NCBI GenBank assembly: GCA_033807775.1
Contig: CM066321.1
Coordinates: 254,808,422-254,872,421, forward strand
Direction of reading: 5' to 3'
Length of the DNA: 64,000 nt
Origin: Saussurea involucrata
Taxonomy: Eukaryota; Streptophyta; Magnoliopsida; Asterales; Asteraceae
Part shown: piece after piece, positions 1 to 11,296 of the stretch
How positions within the stretch are numbered: position 1 is the stretch's first letter
Layout: every line of letters begins with the position of its first letter
Position numbers and translations under genes: made by a program
The notes under the pieces: model-generated
Database searches by the model: none
The model's input: only the letters and a program-made list of their open reading frames with translations
Told to the model about the DNA's origin: nothing

Positions 1-1387
1 CTAAAAGCATCCTTAAATAGTAAATTGAGTTCTGAACAAATAGGATTAGAATTTGTATCAGAAGTCATTTTTGTCTTGTTCAGCATGAGTTCTGAACTGT
101 CTTGTTCAGAAGTCCGCATTCTGGCTTCATCAAAAGTTACATTTATGCTCTCCATCATCCTCTTGGTTCTTCTATTGTAGATTCTGAATGCTTTGGAAGT
201 TAAAGAATAACCCACAAAGTATCCTTCATCTGCCTTTTTATCGAATTTGGCAAGATTTTCTCTGTCTCTGAGAACATAGCACCTGCAACCAAAAACATGA
301 AAGAATTTGATTAATGGTTTTCTTTTATTTATCAGTTCATAAGCAGTCTTATTTAATCTCTTATTGATTAAAGTTCTATTTTGTGTAAAACAAGCAGTTG
401 CAATTGCTTCAACCCATAGGAAAGTAGGAAGATTTGCATAAGCCAGCATTGTTCTCGCAGCTTCAACTAGAGTTCTATTCTTCCTTTCAACAACACCATT
501 TTGTTGAGGAGTTCTGACAGCAGAAAAATTGTGAGAAATCCCAGAACTTTCTAAAAAATTCTGAAGAGTCTCATTTCTGAACTCTGTTCCATTATCACTT
601 CTGATTTTCTGAACTTGAAGTTGTAAGAGAACTTGAATCCTTTTGATAAAATTTATCAATGTAGTAGCAGCTTCTGACTTAGCTCTTAGGAACTCAACCC
701 ATGTGTATCTGGAGAATTCATCAACAATCACAAGCATATATTTCTTTCCTCCCATAGATTGAACTGAAATTGGACCACAAAGATCAGTATGAATCATTTC
801 TAATGGTGCTTTGCAAGATGAGTCCATTTTTAATTTGTGAGAACTCTTTTTCATCTTGCCCATTTCACAAGCTGAGCATAATGATTCTTTTTCAAATTTA
901 AGCTTTGGTAAGCCTTTAACCAAATGTTTTGCAACAAGATTATTAAGATCTTTGAAATTCAGATGAGAACATCTTCTGTGCCAAAGCCAGCATTCATTTG
1001 CAGTTGATTTTGATAAAAGACAAACTGTATTTAATGTTTTCAATTTTGAAAAATTAACTACAAATAAGTCCATATGTCTTTTGGCCCAGAAGACTTTAAC
1101 ATCATTTTCAGTTAAAATCATGCAACCTTTATTTGAAACTTAATTTGACAAAGACTGTCTAAAAACTGACTTATGCTGAAAAGATTATGCTGTAATCCTT
1201 CAACATAGAAAACCTTTTGGATAGTCAGATCCCCTTTAGTTAAATCCCCATAACCTTTGACTTGTCCTTTGCTGTTATTTCCAAAGTTTACTGCTCCTCC
1301 AGCCTTTTCTGTGAAGTTTGATAGAAAAGACTTCTGACCTGTCATGTGTCTTGAAGCTCCTGAATCTAAAAACCACACATGACAGCC
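1..1387 (-). pseudogene. Element A pol: protease, GAG-pre-integrase and integrase part, frameshifted
   Basis: The N-terminal part of a copia polyprotein. It starts after the CAG at 1388-1390 and shows the aspartic protease signature DSGASRHMTG, the HxxH/CxxC zinc domain of the GAG-pre-integrase module (LCSACEMGK) and the integrase core (HTDLCGP, SDNGTEF, NGVVERKN). The frame then runs open to the left edge through the AFRIYNRRTK and VTFDEA motifs. Near 1130 one base is missing relative to the sister element B, so protease and integrase lie in different frames. B is open here, so this is most likely a decay mutation. At the site where B has a premature TAG, A keeps a lysine codon. RT and RNase H lie outside the window. 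Confidence 0.88.
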
Positions 1388-1409
1388 CTGCAAAAGGATC
1401 AGTTAGGTT
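1388..1409 (-). promoter_or_regulatory. Putative 3' splice site at gag-pol boundary (element A)
   Basis: On the minus strand the Gag tail WVPK is followed by a CTAAC branch-point-like pentamer that contains the start of the gag stop, then TGATCCTTTTGCAG and the first pol codon. The acceptor is in phase 0 with pol (CAG, then GGC). In this copy pol is not in the gag frame: 8 nt separate the stop from the CAG codon. The same arrangement recurs in elements B, C, F and the 56.2-kb remnant. The donor is not identified. Confidence 0.55.
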
Positions 1410-4400
1410 TAGGTACCCATTTTGGAATGGGTCCATCTTTGTTAGCTTTGTCATTGGTTTTAACATTAGTACCTTTTACTCTCCACTCAAAATCTTTCTT
1501 CAAACACCACTTTCCTTGAACTTTTATGAAGTCAGAACATTTTCTATTTACATGCTTGTTCAAATTCTTTTTGAGAGTTGTAACTTTTGGTTTTGCTATA
1601 TTTTCAACTTTCTTTTCTTTTATCTTTTCTTTCTTCTGAGTCTGAGGAACAGAAATTTTCTTCTTTTCTGTATTTTGAGAAACAGAAACTTTCTGAATAT
1701 CTTTTCTTATGTATGAAACAAAAGTTATTTTGACTTGACATTTATGAGAATATTGGAATGAATCATTTTTACATCTAACACAAACAAGATTTTTCTTTGC
1801 AAGTGACAATAAATCTGAAACATAGATCATTTCATTTTTATTTATACTGTTCAGAGTACAATTGCCCTTATTACAAGAATTTCTAGCTTTGAGTTCAGAA
1901 GTAGATTTCATTCTAAGCTTCTCAAGTTCCCTTTTCAGATCATTCAACTTTGCAAGATCATCTTTCCTTTTGCTTTCTTCTTTTTCTGAAAAATTCAAGT
2001 TCTTTTTGTTAGAAGAATTAGATGATTCACCTTTTTCATATGTACTTGATTCATTAAAGAATTTATCATTTTCTCTTGAAGCATTAATTTTAAAAAGATC
2101 ATACTCAGTCTTCAGTTTTTCAAGCTCTGTTATTTTCTGAATAAAAATATTCTTTTCTTTCAAAGCTTCTTCAAGTTTAATATCCACCTCACAGAAATCA
2201 TTTTCAAGTTCATCATAAGCTTTCCTTAAGTCCTCAAGTTCTTGACTCACAAGATTAAATCTCTTTTCAAGTTGCAAAAATTCATCTGATTTTGTTTCAG
2301 AAAATCCAATTGAATCAGACTTCTGACTACCTGAGTCAGAGTTCTGATTTACAGACTCAGATGTCTGATCTTTAGACTCAGAGTTCTGACTACAAAGTTC
2401 AGAATCCTGACTAGAAGTTTCAGACTTCTGATTGACTGTTTCAGAATTTTTTCTTGTGTCAAATATGCTCTCAATGTCATGATATGAAAAACTTGGTTGT
2501 TTATTTTTGTAGCTGACATTTAAGGAATCATACTTGAATTTAGTATCATTGTATCTTGGCTTTTCATCTGTTGGTTTAGAAACTTCTTTCTTAACCTTTT
2601 CTTCTGAACCAACTGACTTTTCTGTTTTAGACTCAGAAATTTTCTCATCTGACTTTTTAGAGTTTGGTCTTTGCAAATTGTCAGAACTTGTTATAGAACT
2701 AGCAGGTCTTATGAAAACTTCAACAATTTCTGGGATCTTTGGCTTAGAAACTTGAAGTTTTTCATACAAGTTAATTGGAGCTCTTTTTAAAGTGACATTT
2801 TCTTCCAATCCCAATCCCTTCTTTGGGTTGTAAAATCTTGTATCTTTAACGTTGTTTAATAAAAGATTTAGTGTTTGCTGAGTCTGACCCCTTTTCAAAT
2901 TCAGATCTTCTAATTCTTTAATTTTAGTGTATAAATTCTTTCTTTCTTCAAATAACATATCAAATTTTATTTGTAAATCACCTTTTTCATCCTTTATTTT
3001 TGAAAACTCAGCTTTTAGTTCTGAAAGCCTTTTCATCAATTCAGAATTTTCATCTTTAACTTTCTGTTTCTCAGCCTCAGATTCTTCATATTGTTCTTTT
3101 ATTACTTCTTTTTCAATTCTGAATTTGTTAACCAAATTTCTTTCTCCTTTTATCTGTTTTCTTAGATTAGCAAATTCAGTTTTCATTTCACCAATCTGTG
3201 TCATTAACTCTAATTCAAGTGAAGAATGTACCTCAGCAGATGACTCAGAATCAGCATCTTCAAAATCAGAATCATCCTCATTCCTCATTTTTGCCATATA
3301 GCTTTGCATCTGTGGAAAGTTGATGTGATCATCTTCATCAGAAGTATAGTACAACCAATTCTCCTGTTCAGCCAACAAAGCAATTTTATCATCTCTCTTC
3401 TTTGCAAGCTGAGCCTTCTTGGTGTAGTACTCATAGTCTTTCACAATTTTAACTCTGCAATCCTTAGCATAGTGGCCAGATTTTCCACATTTGAAACACA
3501 GATTCTTTTCTTTTCTTTCATCCTTCTCTTCATTGTTTTCTTCACTTCTCTCTACTCTCTTTTCAAACTTATTTTCTTCTCTGTCTTCTTTCTTCTTATA
3601 GTCTGAACTCCCAACTCTCTTATAATTTCCTTGAAATCTACCCTTCCCATACCTTTTATTGAAAGTATTTGTCAACAAAGCTAGTTTCTCAGCCATTATC
3701 TTGATATCTTCATCATCTTCTGATCCTTCTTCCTTGTCAGATTCTTCCAGATTAGGTATCTCTGATAGATATGCAGTCTTTTTGGGTGCTTTGATTGCTT
3801 TGGACTTTGATAAGAACGCTAACTGATCAGCAACATTTTTCTTCTCTTCCACAACTAACTTGACAGAGTCTTCATGTTGATTAAGAACACAGAATAGATC
3901 ATTTAAGTCTTCTTCACACATATCCTTGTTCATTTGCAGACTTATGGCAAATGATGACCATTCTGAATTTAGACTGTTCAGAAATTTGTAATTTATTTCT
4001 GACTTTGTTTTCTTCAGTCCATTTCTTCTCAAGTCATTTAGAATAGTGCAAAATTTACTGTATGTCTGTGTCAAACTTTCTGACTCTTTTGCTTTGAACC
4101 TTTCATAAGCATTTATGCTTTGATTTAACTTTGCCTGAATAGATCTCACAGTTCCTAACATTTGCCTTTCCAATTCGTCCCACATTTCTTTAGCTGATGA
4201 TCCACTGTCAATCCTGTTAAGAACCTCATTTGGGACAGCCAAAGTCATCAAAGTAATTGCTCTTTTGTCAATAGCATGCCTATTCTTCTGTTCAGCTGTG
4301 TATTGGGAATAACTCTTTTTCACCCTGGTCGCTGGAATTTCTGGAGTTGTCTCTGTAGCAGGGGTTGCAGCAACATCGATGTACACTTCAATTGGGCCTT

Positions 4401-4539
4401 CTCGAATAGAAATCATAAGGTTTTCATCAATGTTGTCTAGGAATTGGATCATTCGGATTTTCCATTGCCGATACTCTTCTGGTATAAGAACAGGCGGTTT
4501 GGTTTCAGATCCCATGGCTAGATATTCTTTAGAAGACAT
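1399..4539 (-). CDS. Element A Gag, long Sirevirus-type with coiled coils
   Basis: Open Gag of about 1046 residues from the ATG at 4539 (protein start MSSKEYLAMG); an ATG six codons upstream is also open, but similarity to B begins at MSSKEY. In order: an N-terminal copia Gag domain (PPVLIPEEYRQWKIRM; the UBN2-like block with WDELERQMLG and the AYERFKAKESESLTQTYSKF helix, roughly residues 95-240), basic and acidic linkers, a CCHC zinc knuckle CFKCGKSGHYAKDC near residue 350, long charged coiled-coil stretches, and a QNSE/SDS low-complexity block near residues 700-760. There is a second Cys-rich motif (CVRC) near residue 930 and the terminal tail PKWVPKPN. It forms virus-like particles in the cytoplasm (family knowledge). 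The low-complexity block is encoded by repeats of the word TCTGA/TCAGA. The reading frame has no lesion, unlike B gag. Confidence 0.93.
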   Translation of the reverse strand: MSSKEYLAMGSETKPPVLIPEEYRQWKIRMIQFLDNIDENLMISIREGPIEVYIDVAATPATETTPEIPATRVKKSYSQYTAEQKNRHAIDKRAITLMTLAVPNEVLNRIDSGSSAKEMWDELERQMLGTVRSIQAKLNQSINAYERFKAKESESLTQTYSKFCTILNDLRRNGLKKTKSEINYKFLNSLNSEWSSFAISLQMNKDMCEEDLNDLFCVLNQHEDSVKLVVEEKKNVADQLAFLSKSKAIKAPKKTAYLSEIPNLEESDKEEGSEDDEDIKIMAEKLALLTNTFNKRYGKGRFQGNYKRVGSSDYKKKEDREENKFEKRVERSEENNEEKDERKEKNLCFKCGKSGHYAKDCRVKIVKDYEYYTKKAQLAKKRDDKIALLAEQENWLYYTSDEDDHINFPQMQSYMAKMRNEDDSDFEDADSESSAEVHSSLELELMTQIGEMKTEFANLRKQIKGERNLVNKFRIEKEVIKEQYEESEAEKQKVKDENSELMKRLSELKAEFSKIKDEKGDLQIKFDMLFEERKNLYTKIKELEDLNLKRGQTQQTLNLLLNNVKDTRFYNPKKGLGLEENVTLKRAPINLYEKLQVSKPKIPEIVEVFIRPASSITSSDNLQRPNSKKSDEKISESKTEKSVGSEEKVKKEVSKPTDEKPRYNDTKFKYDSLNVSYKNKQPSFSYHDIESIFDTRKNSETVNQKSETSSQDSELCSQNSESKDQTSESVNQNSDSGSQKSDSIGFSETKSDEFLQLEKRFNLVSQELEDLRKAYDELENDFCEVDIKLEEALKEKNIFIQKITELEKLKTEYDLFKINASRENDKFFNESSTYEKGESSNSSNKKNLNFSEKEESKRKDDLAKLNDLKRELEKLRMKSTSELKARNSCNKGNCTLNSINKNEMIYVSDLLSLAKKNLVCVRCKNDSFQYSHKCQVKITFVSYIRKDIQKVSVSQNTEKKKISVPQTQKKEKIKEKKVENIAKPKVTTLKKNLNKHVNRKCSDFIKVQGKWCLKKDFEWRVKGTNVKTNDKANKDGPIPKWVPKPN

Positions 4540-4732
4540 GATTGTAAGAAAATTCAACAGAAAGACAAATTCGAGTTTCTTGATCGAAATGTAACAGGTA
4601 ATTCAAGAATTGACAAGAATTCAAGAATTAGCCCTAGCAGCGGAATCGAATATTGAATGAATCAAGAAATCTTCAAGAAATTTATCAATTAATCTTCGCG
4701 ATAACAATCTTGAACGAATTTGTTTGTTGATT

Positions 4733-4745
4733 GGCTCTGATACCA
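4733..4745 (-). other. Primer binding site, element A
   Basis: Minus strand reads TGGTATCAGAGCC, the usual plant copia primer site complementary to the 3' end of initiator methionine tRNA. It lies two bases inside the LTR terminus. Confidence 0.93.
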
Positions 4746-4747
4746 AT

Positions 4748-5326
4748 TGAAAGAACAGGATCTAATCTTACAATCAATATAGAAAGCAGTAATTGAGAAG
4801 TTGTATGATCAAGCCCTATTGTATTCAATGATGAACAGAAATACAGATCTATGAGAGAGAGAATCTCAAAGATTACAGAGAATGAATACAAAGTTATATG
4901 GGAAAAATCAATCAGTTAGCAACATAGAGCTAACTACTATTTATACTGCAACAAACATCTTAAAGCTACAGTACAAATAAGAAAGACTAATAAGAACATA
5001 ACACGTGTCCTAATTAGTTTATAAAATACTAAGTAAAGTATCTTGTCATAAGTTCTGAACAGGTAGTTCAGAACTTCTGAACATTCTTCTGATAAAGCTT
5101 CTCAGATCTTCTGACTCTTTCTCTCATATCTCTGACTCCTCTACTCAGATCATCTGAGTCTTCTACTCAGACCATCTGACTCTTCTTATCAGACATCTGA
5201 CTTCTCTTTCCACTGATCAATACTTCTGTCTTCACAGTCAGACCTCTGACTTCTCTACTCAGAACATCTGAGTCCTCTTATCAGATCTTCAACACTTGGT
5301 TTATTGACAAAACTTCAGATCTAACA
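4748..5326 (-). repeat. Element A 5' LTR (579 bp)
   Basis: On the plus strand the LTR starts TGAAAGAACAGG next to the primer site and ends CAGATCTAACA, giving TG...CA termini. It matches the LTR of element B (24631-25167). A TATA-like sequence on the minus strand (GTATAAATAG, about 4935-4945) sits where B has GTATATATAG. The promoter-distal half (5051-5290) is packed with TCTGA/TCAGA words: I counted 18 in 240 bp by eye. Confidence 0.92.
5051..5290. repeat. TCTGA/TCAGA word cluster in element A LTR
   Basis: Irregular array of short words such as GTTCTGAAC, CAGAAC, TCTGACT and TCAGATC in both orientations, at spacings of roughly 5-25 bp. Chance expectation for the two pentamers in this length is about 0.5. 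It corresponds in position to the cluster at 24940-25130 in element B. Confidence 0.8.
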
Positions 5327-8173
5327 CAACATATGTGATTCTTTTGGGTTAGATTGAAATCTAGCACAGAAACAAGTAGAGAACATAATATCTGGTCTAC
5401 TTGCAGTCAGATAAAGTAATGATCCAATCATGCCTCTATAGAGTTTGGTATCTACTTAAACTCCTTTGAGATCAGCATCTAACTTTATGTTTGTTGCCAT
5501 TGGAGTTCTCATAGAAGCACAATCAGACATTTTGAACTTTTTCAGAATATCTCTGACATATTTTCCTTGATTTATAAAAATACCCTTTGGTAATTGTTTG
5601 ACTTGAAGACCAAGGAAAAAATTCAGCTCACCCATCATGCTCATTTCAAATTCAGATGACATGATTTTAGAAAAATTATCACATAATTCTGGACTGGTAG
5701 AACCAAATATTATGTCATCAACATAAATCTGAATAAGAATTAAATCATCACCTTGTTTCTTTAAAAACAAAGTTGTGTCAATCTTACCTTTCTTGAAACC
5801 TGAAACTAATAAGTGTTGAGTAAGAGTGTCATACCAGGCTCTTGGTGCTTGTTTTAGACCATATAAAGCTTTGTCTAAAATATAAACATGATCAGGAAAT
5901 TCTGGATCAACAGAACCTTCAGGTTGATGAACATACACCTTTTCATTAAGTTTGCCATTTAAAAAGGCTGATTTGACATCCATTTGATACACCTTGAAAT
6001 TTTTGTGTGCAGCATAGGCCAAAAATATTCTGATTGCCTCTATTCTTGCCACTGGTGCAAATGTCTCATCATAATCAATTCCCTCTTGTTGGCAGTATCC
6101 CTTAGCAACCAATCTTGCCTTGTTTCTGATAATAACACCTGACTCATCCTTTTTGTTTCTGAATACCCATTTAGTTCCAATAATAGATTTACCTTCAGGC
6201 TTTGGAATGAGTCTCCAAACTTTATTTCTTTCAAATTGGAGCAATTCCTCTTGCATTGCTGAAATCCAATCTGGATCCTCTAGGGCTTCATTAGCTTTCT
6301 TTGGTTCAATCACACTTAAGAAACCAGCAAACATTGCTTCATTTGCTGTAGCTGATCTGGTCTTTACTCCTGCTGATGGATCACCTATTACTTGATGAAT
6401 AGGATGATTTTTAGTCCATTTATTTGCACTGGGAAGCACATCAATCTCTGAAAAGTTATTGTTTGTATCATTCTCATCAATAATTGCATGTAATTCTGAG
6501 CTGTCCCCTTGTTCTGATACATGTATAGGAGATGTATCCAAGTTTGGATTCTGAGCAGTGAAGTCAGAATTCTGAGTGGCTTGTTCAGAGTTCTGAACAC
6601 AAGGATCAGAGTTCTGAGTACAAGGTTCAGAATTTTCACCACTTGTATTTATCAGATTTGGACATTCTTCAGATGGACCTTTGTCAGAAATTACAGTTGA
6701 TTGAACTATTTCTGGAGTTCTATTTTTCATCTCTTCTACCATCTTTGGGTTTTCATATTCTGCATAAGAATCAGAAATTAGTTCTAGAAAAGCATCCTAA
6801 AACAATAAATTGAGTTCTGAACAAATAGGATTAGAGTTTGTATCAGAAGTCATATTTGTCTTGTTCTGCATGAGTTCTGAACTGTCTTGTTCAGAAATCT
6901 TCATTCTGGCTTCATCAAATGTTACATTGATGCTTTCCATCATTATCTTGGTTCTTCTATTGTAGATTCTGAATGCTTTGGAAGTTAGTGAATAACCAAC
7001 AAAGTATCCTTCATCTGCCTTTTTATCAAATTTGGCAAGATTTTCTCTGTCTTTAAGAACATAGCATCTGCAACCAAAAACATGAAAGAATTTGATTAAT
7101 GGTTTTCTTTTATTTATCAGTTCATAAGCAGTCTTATTTAATCTTTTATTGATTAAAGTTTTGTTCTGTGTAAAGCAAGCAGTTGCAATTGCTTCAGCCC
7201 ATAGGAAGGTTGGAAGATTTGAATAAGCCAGCATGGTTCTTGCAGCTTCAACTAGAGTTCTATTTTTCCTTTCAACAACGCCATTTTGTTGAGGAGTTCT
7301 GACAGCAGAGAAATTATGAGAAATCCCAGAACTTTCTAAAAAATTCTGAAGTGTCTCATTTCTGAACTCTGTTCCATTATCACTTCTGATTTTCTGAACT
7401 GGAAGTTGTAAGAGAACTTGAATTCTTTTGATAAAGTTTATCAATGTAGTAGCAGCTTCTGACTTAGCTCTGAAGAACTCAACCCATGTGTATCTGGAAT
7501 ATTCATCAACAATTACAAGCATGTATTTCTTTCCTCCCATAGATTGAACTGAAATTGGACCACAAAGATCAGTATGAATCATTTCTAATGGTGCTTTGCA
7601 AGATGAGTCCATTTTTAATTTGTGAGAACTCTTTTTCATCTTGCCCATTTCACAAGCTGAGCATAATGATTCTTTTTCAAATTTAATCTTTGGTAGACCT
7701 TTAACCAGATGTTTTACCACAAGATTATTAAGATCTTTGAAATTTAGATGAGAACATCTTTTGTGCCATAACCAGCATTCATTTGCAGTTGAATTTGATA
7801 AAAGACAAACATGATTTACTGTTTGTAATTTTGAAAAGTTAACCACAAATAAATCCATATGTCTTTTGGCCCAGAAGACTTTAACATCCTTTTCAGTTAA
7901 AATCATGCAACCTGTTATTTGGAACTTGATTTGACAAAGACTGTCTAAAAACTGATTTATGCTGAAAAGATTATGTTGTAATCCTTCAACATAAAAAAGT
8001 TTTTGAATTGTCAGGTCTCCTTTTGTTAAATCCCCATAACCTTTAACTTGACCTTTGCTGTTATTTCCAAAGTTTACTGCTCCTCCAGCCTTTTCTGTGA
8101 AGTTTGATAGAAAAGACTTCTGACCTGTCATGTGTCTTGAAGCTCCTGAATCTAAAAACCACACATGACAGCC
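5327..8173 (-). pseudogene. Element B pol: protease to reverse transcriptase, two in-frame stops
   Basis: Domains in order on the minus strand: protease DSGASRHMTG; zinc module (HKRCSHLNF, LCSACEMGK); integrase core with HTDLCGP, SDNGTEF and NGVVERKN; a variable Ser/Gln/Asn-rich linker; and RT with TKWVFRNK, MDVKSAFLNG, LYGLKQAPRAWYD and the catalytic YVDD. RT continues to PDIMFS and KESHM, where element A is inserted. Two in-frame stops break it: TAG at 6797-6799, where A has a lysine codon, and TAA at 5456-5458 just after DLKGV. Otherwise the frame is open, so decay is recent or mild. Confidence 0.9.
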
Positions 8174-8195
8174 CTGCAACAACAGTCAGTTAGTT
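8174..8195 (-). promoter_or_regulatory. Putative 3' splice site at gag-pol boundary (element B)
   Basis: Minus strand: a CTAAC pentamer overlapping the gag stop region, then a TGACTGTTGTTGCAG run, then pol in phase 0. Here stop and pol are in the same frame (9 nt between TGA and CAG), so readthrough is also possible for this copy. Confidence 0.5.
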
Positions 8196-10355
8196 TTAGG
8201 TACCCATTTTGGAATGGGTCCTTCTTTGTTAGCTTTGTCATTTGATTTAACAAAAGTGCCTTTTACTTTCCATTCAAAATCTTTCTTTAAACACCATTTG
8301 CCTTGCACTTTTATGAAGTCAGAACATTTTCTATTCACAAATTTATTCAATTTCTTCTTGAGAGGTGTAACTTTTGATTTTGCAATGTTTTCAACTTTCT
8401 TTTCTTTCACATTTCTCACTTTCTCATACTTTGTTGTGACTTTAACTTGATGATTCACTTCTTTTATCTTTTCTTTTCTCTGAGTTTGAGGAACAGAATC
8501 ATTCTTCTTTTCTGTATTCTGAATATCTTTTCTTATGAATGAAACAGATGTTATTGTTATTGGACATTTCTGAGAATATTGAAAAGAATCACTTTTACAT
8601 TGAACACAAGTCAGATTTTTCTGTGCAAGTAACAACGAGTCTGTACCATAAGTCCTTTCATTTTTATTTCTATTATTCAAAGTACATGTACATTTATTAC
8701 AGAAACTATGAGCTTTTGGTACAGAATCAGAATTCAATTCAGTCTTCTCAGGAACTCTTTTCAGATCATCTTTCCTTTGGCTTTCCTCTTTTTCTGGAAA
8801 ATTCAACTTTTGTTTGTTAGAAAATGAATTAGATGATTCACCTTTTTCATATGTACTTGATTTATTAAAGAATTTATCATTTTCTTTTAGAGCATTAATC
8901 TTGAACATATCATATTCAGCTTTCAGTTTCTCAAGCTCTGTTATTTTCTGAATAAAAATATTCTTTTCTTTTAAAGCATTTTTAAGATCAAAATCCAAAT
9001 CACATAAGTCATTTTCAAGTTCATCATAAGCTTTCCTTAAGTCCTCAAGTTCTTGACTTACAATATTAAATCTCTTTTCAAGTTCTAGAAAGTCTTCTGA
9101 CTTTGTTTCAGAATTTTCAGTTGACTCAGAATTCTGACTCTTTGAATCAGAATTCTGATTAGTAGACTCAGATTTCTGACCTTCAGAATCAGAAGACTGA
9201 TTAGAACAATCAGAATTCTGATTAGAAGACTCAGATTTCTGACTTACTATTTCAGAAACCTTATTAGTATCAAATATACTTTCTATGTCAGAATAAGAAA
9301 AACTTTGTTGTTTATTTTTGTAGCTGACATTTAAAGAGTCATATTTGAATTTGGTATCATTGTATTTTGGTTTCTCTTCTTTTGGTTTAGAAATTTCTTT
9401 CTTATCTTTTTCTTCTGAAACATCTGATTTTTCTGTTTTTAACTCAGAAACTATCTCTTTGGGCTTTTTAGAACTTGATTTCTGTAAGTTGTCAGAACTT
9501 GTGATGGAACTTGCAGGTCTTATAAAGACTTCAACAACTTCTGGAGTTTTTGGTTTGGGAACATGAAGCTTATCAAAATCATACAAGTTTACTGGAGCTC
9601 TTTTTAAAACAACATTTTCTTCCAATCCCAATCCCAATCCCTTCTTTGGATTATAAAATCTTGTATCTTTTACATTGCTTGTAAGAAGATTTAATGTTTG
9701 CTGAGTCTGACCTCTTTTCAAGTTAAGATCTTCTAATTCTTTGATTTGGGTGTATAAATTCTTTCTTTCCTCAAATAGCATATTAAACTTTATTTGTAAA
9801 TCACCCTTTTCATCCTTAACTTTTGAAAGCTCAATTTTTAATTCATAAAGATTTTTCATCAACTCAAAATTTTCAGTTTTAATTTTCTGTTTCTCAATCT
9901 CAGATTCCTCAAATTGTTCTTTTATTACTTCTTTTTCAATTCTGAATTTGTTAACTAAATTTCTTTCTCCTTTAATTTGTTTTCTTAGTTTAACAAATTC
10001 AGTTTTAATTTCACCAATCTGTGTCATTAAGTCTATTTCAAGTGCAGAATGTACCTCAGTAGATGACTCAGAATCAGCATCTTCAAAGTCAGAATCATCC
10101 TCATTCTTCATCTTTGCCATATAACTCTGCATTTGTGAAAAGTTTATGCAGTCATCTTCATCTGACGTGTAGTACAACCAGTTTTCTTGTTCAGCTAACA
10201 ATGCCACTTTATCATCTCTTTTCTTCGCCAGCTGAGCCTTTTTGGTATAGTACTCATAATCTTTCACAATTTTCACTTTGCAATCCTTTGCAAAGTGGCC
10301 AGACTTTCCACACTTGAAGCACATATTCTTCTCTTTTCTTTCTTCCTTCTCTTCT
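8186..10355 (-). pseudogene. Element B gag, 3' part
   Basis: C-terminal two thirds of Gag, open from the insertion point of C to the stop at 8186. It begins just upstream of the CCHC knuckle CFKCGKSGHFAKDC, then carries the coiled coils, the NPKKGLGLGLEE motif, a QNSDS/SES low-complexity block rich in TCTGA words, a second Cys motif (CVQC) and the PKWVPKTN tail. The N-terminal part is 13 kb away at 23413-24421. The 5 bp before the junction, CTTCT, are the target duplication of element C. Confidence 0.9.
10351..10355. repeat. Target site duplication of element C, left copy
   Basis: CTTCT directly before the 5' LTR; repeated at 23408-23412 after the 3' LTR. Confidence 0.93.
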
Positions 10356-11033
10356 TGTTGATCCAAACCCTCAGTGATTTGATAATGACCCTATCTTAAA
10401 TACTTAGTGAAAATTGTAAGTAAACAATATGTATCAGAGTTTCACTATCGCTGATAAGTACTAAGATCTTACAGTATTGCTGATAGGAACTCTCGCACTT
10501 TTAGATTAAACATTCAGCGAACACTGTTCACCATATCGCTGAGTCTGTTCAGTCCTTATGGTGATCGCTGATAAGTTAGTTGTTTACTTATGATCCCTGA
10601 AGACAAGATTCACGTCAACAAAGGTTCTACGCTGAAGTCGAAGATCAAGCTCAAGAACCAGCGACAAGTCTCCTAATGAACTGATGCGGATCAGCGAAGA
10701 CTCAGATTTGTCCACTCAACGTGAAGTATCAAGTACAAGACTTCAGCTATCGCTGAACTTTATCATTCGCTGAATAGTAAATGATAATCGCTGAATCAAC
10801 GAAAGCTGATCATGAAGTCCTCCGTACAAAGTACTTTTGTCTTAACCTCCCTTGCACGCCACCGTACGAAATGTCAGAAAAGAACCTCCGAAAATCTGAA
10901 ATCGTACAACCACTCTGATACTACACTGTTCATTCATGCGGCTACTAAGGTTGTCAACAAAGGTCAATGACATGCAACCAATCCGCTGATGACACGTGTA
11001 AAGTGTATACTGAATTGCATTAAATGCATGCAG

Positions 11034-11041
11034 TATATAAA
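11034..11041 (+). promoter_or_regulatory. LTR TATA box, element C
   Basis: TATATAAA, preceded by CCAAT and a CACGTG G-box about 35-60 bp upstream; the same arrangement is in the 3' LTR. It is the expected promoter for the genomic RNA. Confidence 0.75.
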
Positions 11042-11272
11042 GAGATGAACTCACTTCATTTGAAGTAACTTGCTAACTCTGGACAAGTTCAAATCTCTCA
11101 AGATAGGATTTTATTAGTAATCTCCTTATCTTTCTTAGTGCAAGAAAACCTCAGTGTTCCAACTTGTTTAGATTTAGGTTTATCCTTAATCTTGTTTCCG
11201 CAACAAGCTGTAAATTGTTAATGATTTATCAATAAACAATTTAGAAAAGTAAAATAGTGTGTTTGTATTCAA

Positions 11273-11296
11273 CCCCCCCCCCCCCCCCCCCCCCCC
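11273..11296 (+). repeat. Poly-C tract in LTR
   Basis: A run of 24 C in the 5' LTR and 16 C, A, 4 C in the 3' LTR (23352-23372). D and E have only six at the homologous place. The expansion is either element-specific or an assembly artefact. Confidence 0.9.

Larger units (their letters stand above)
1..5326 (-). mobile_element. Element A: Ty1/copia (Sirevirus-like) retrotransposon, 5' part
   Basis: Minus-strand copia element in the order 5' LTR (4748-5326), tRNA-Met primer site (4733-4745), gag (1399-4539) and the protease/integrase part of pol, which runs off the left edge. The rest of pol and the 3' LTR are outside the window. It interrupts the reverse transcriptase/RNase H junction of element B: B coding resumes at 5327 directly beside the LTR terminus. 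It belongs to the same family as B, since LTR termini, Gag and Pol align closely throughout. Assignment to the Sirevirus lineage rests on the very long coiled-coil Gag and is an inference. Confidence 0.93.

Noticed and set aside
1318..4594. Plus-strand open frames opposite the A gag and pol
   Set aside because: They are antisense shadows of the minus-strand Gag/Pol, with no motif, and hydrophobic Phe/Ser/Leu-rich composition produced by the complementary strand.
10842..11054. Minus-strand 70-codon frame in both C LTRs
   Set aside because: Lies wholly in the LTR promoter region, is simply duplicated with the LTR, and has no recognisable feature.
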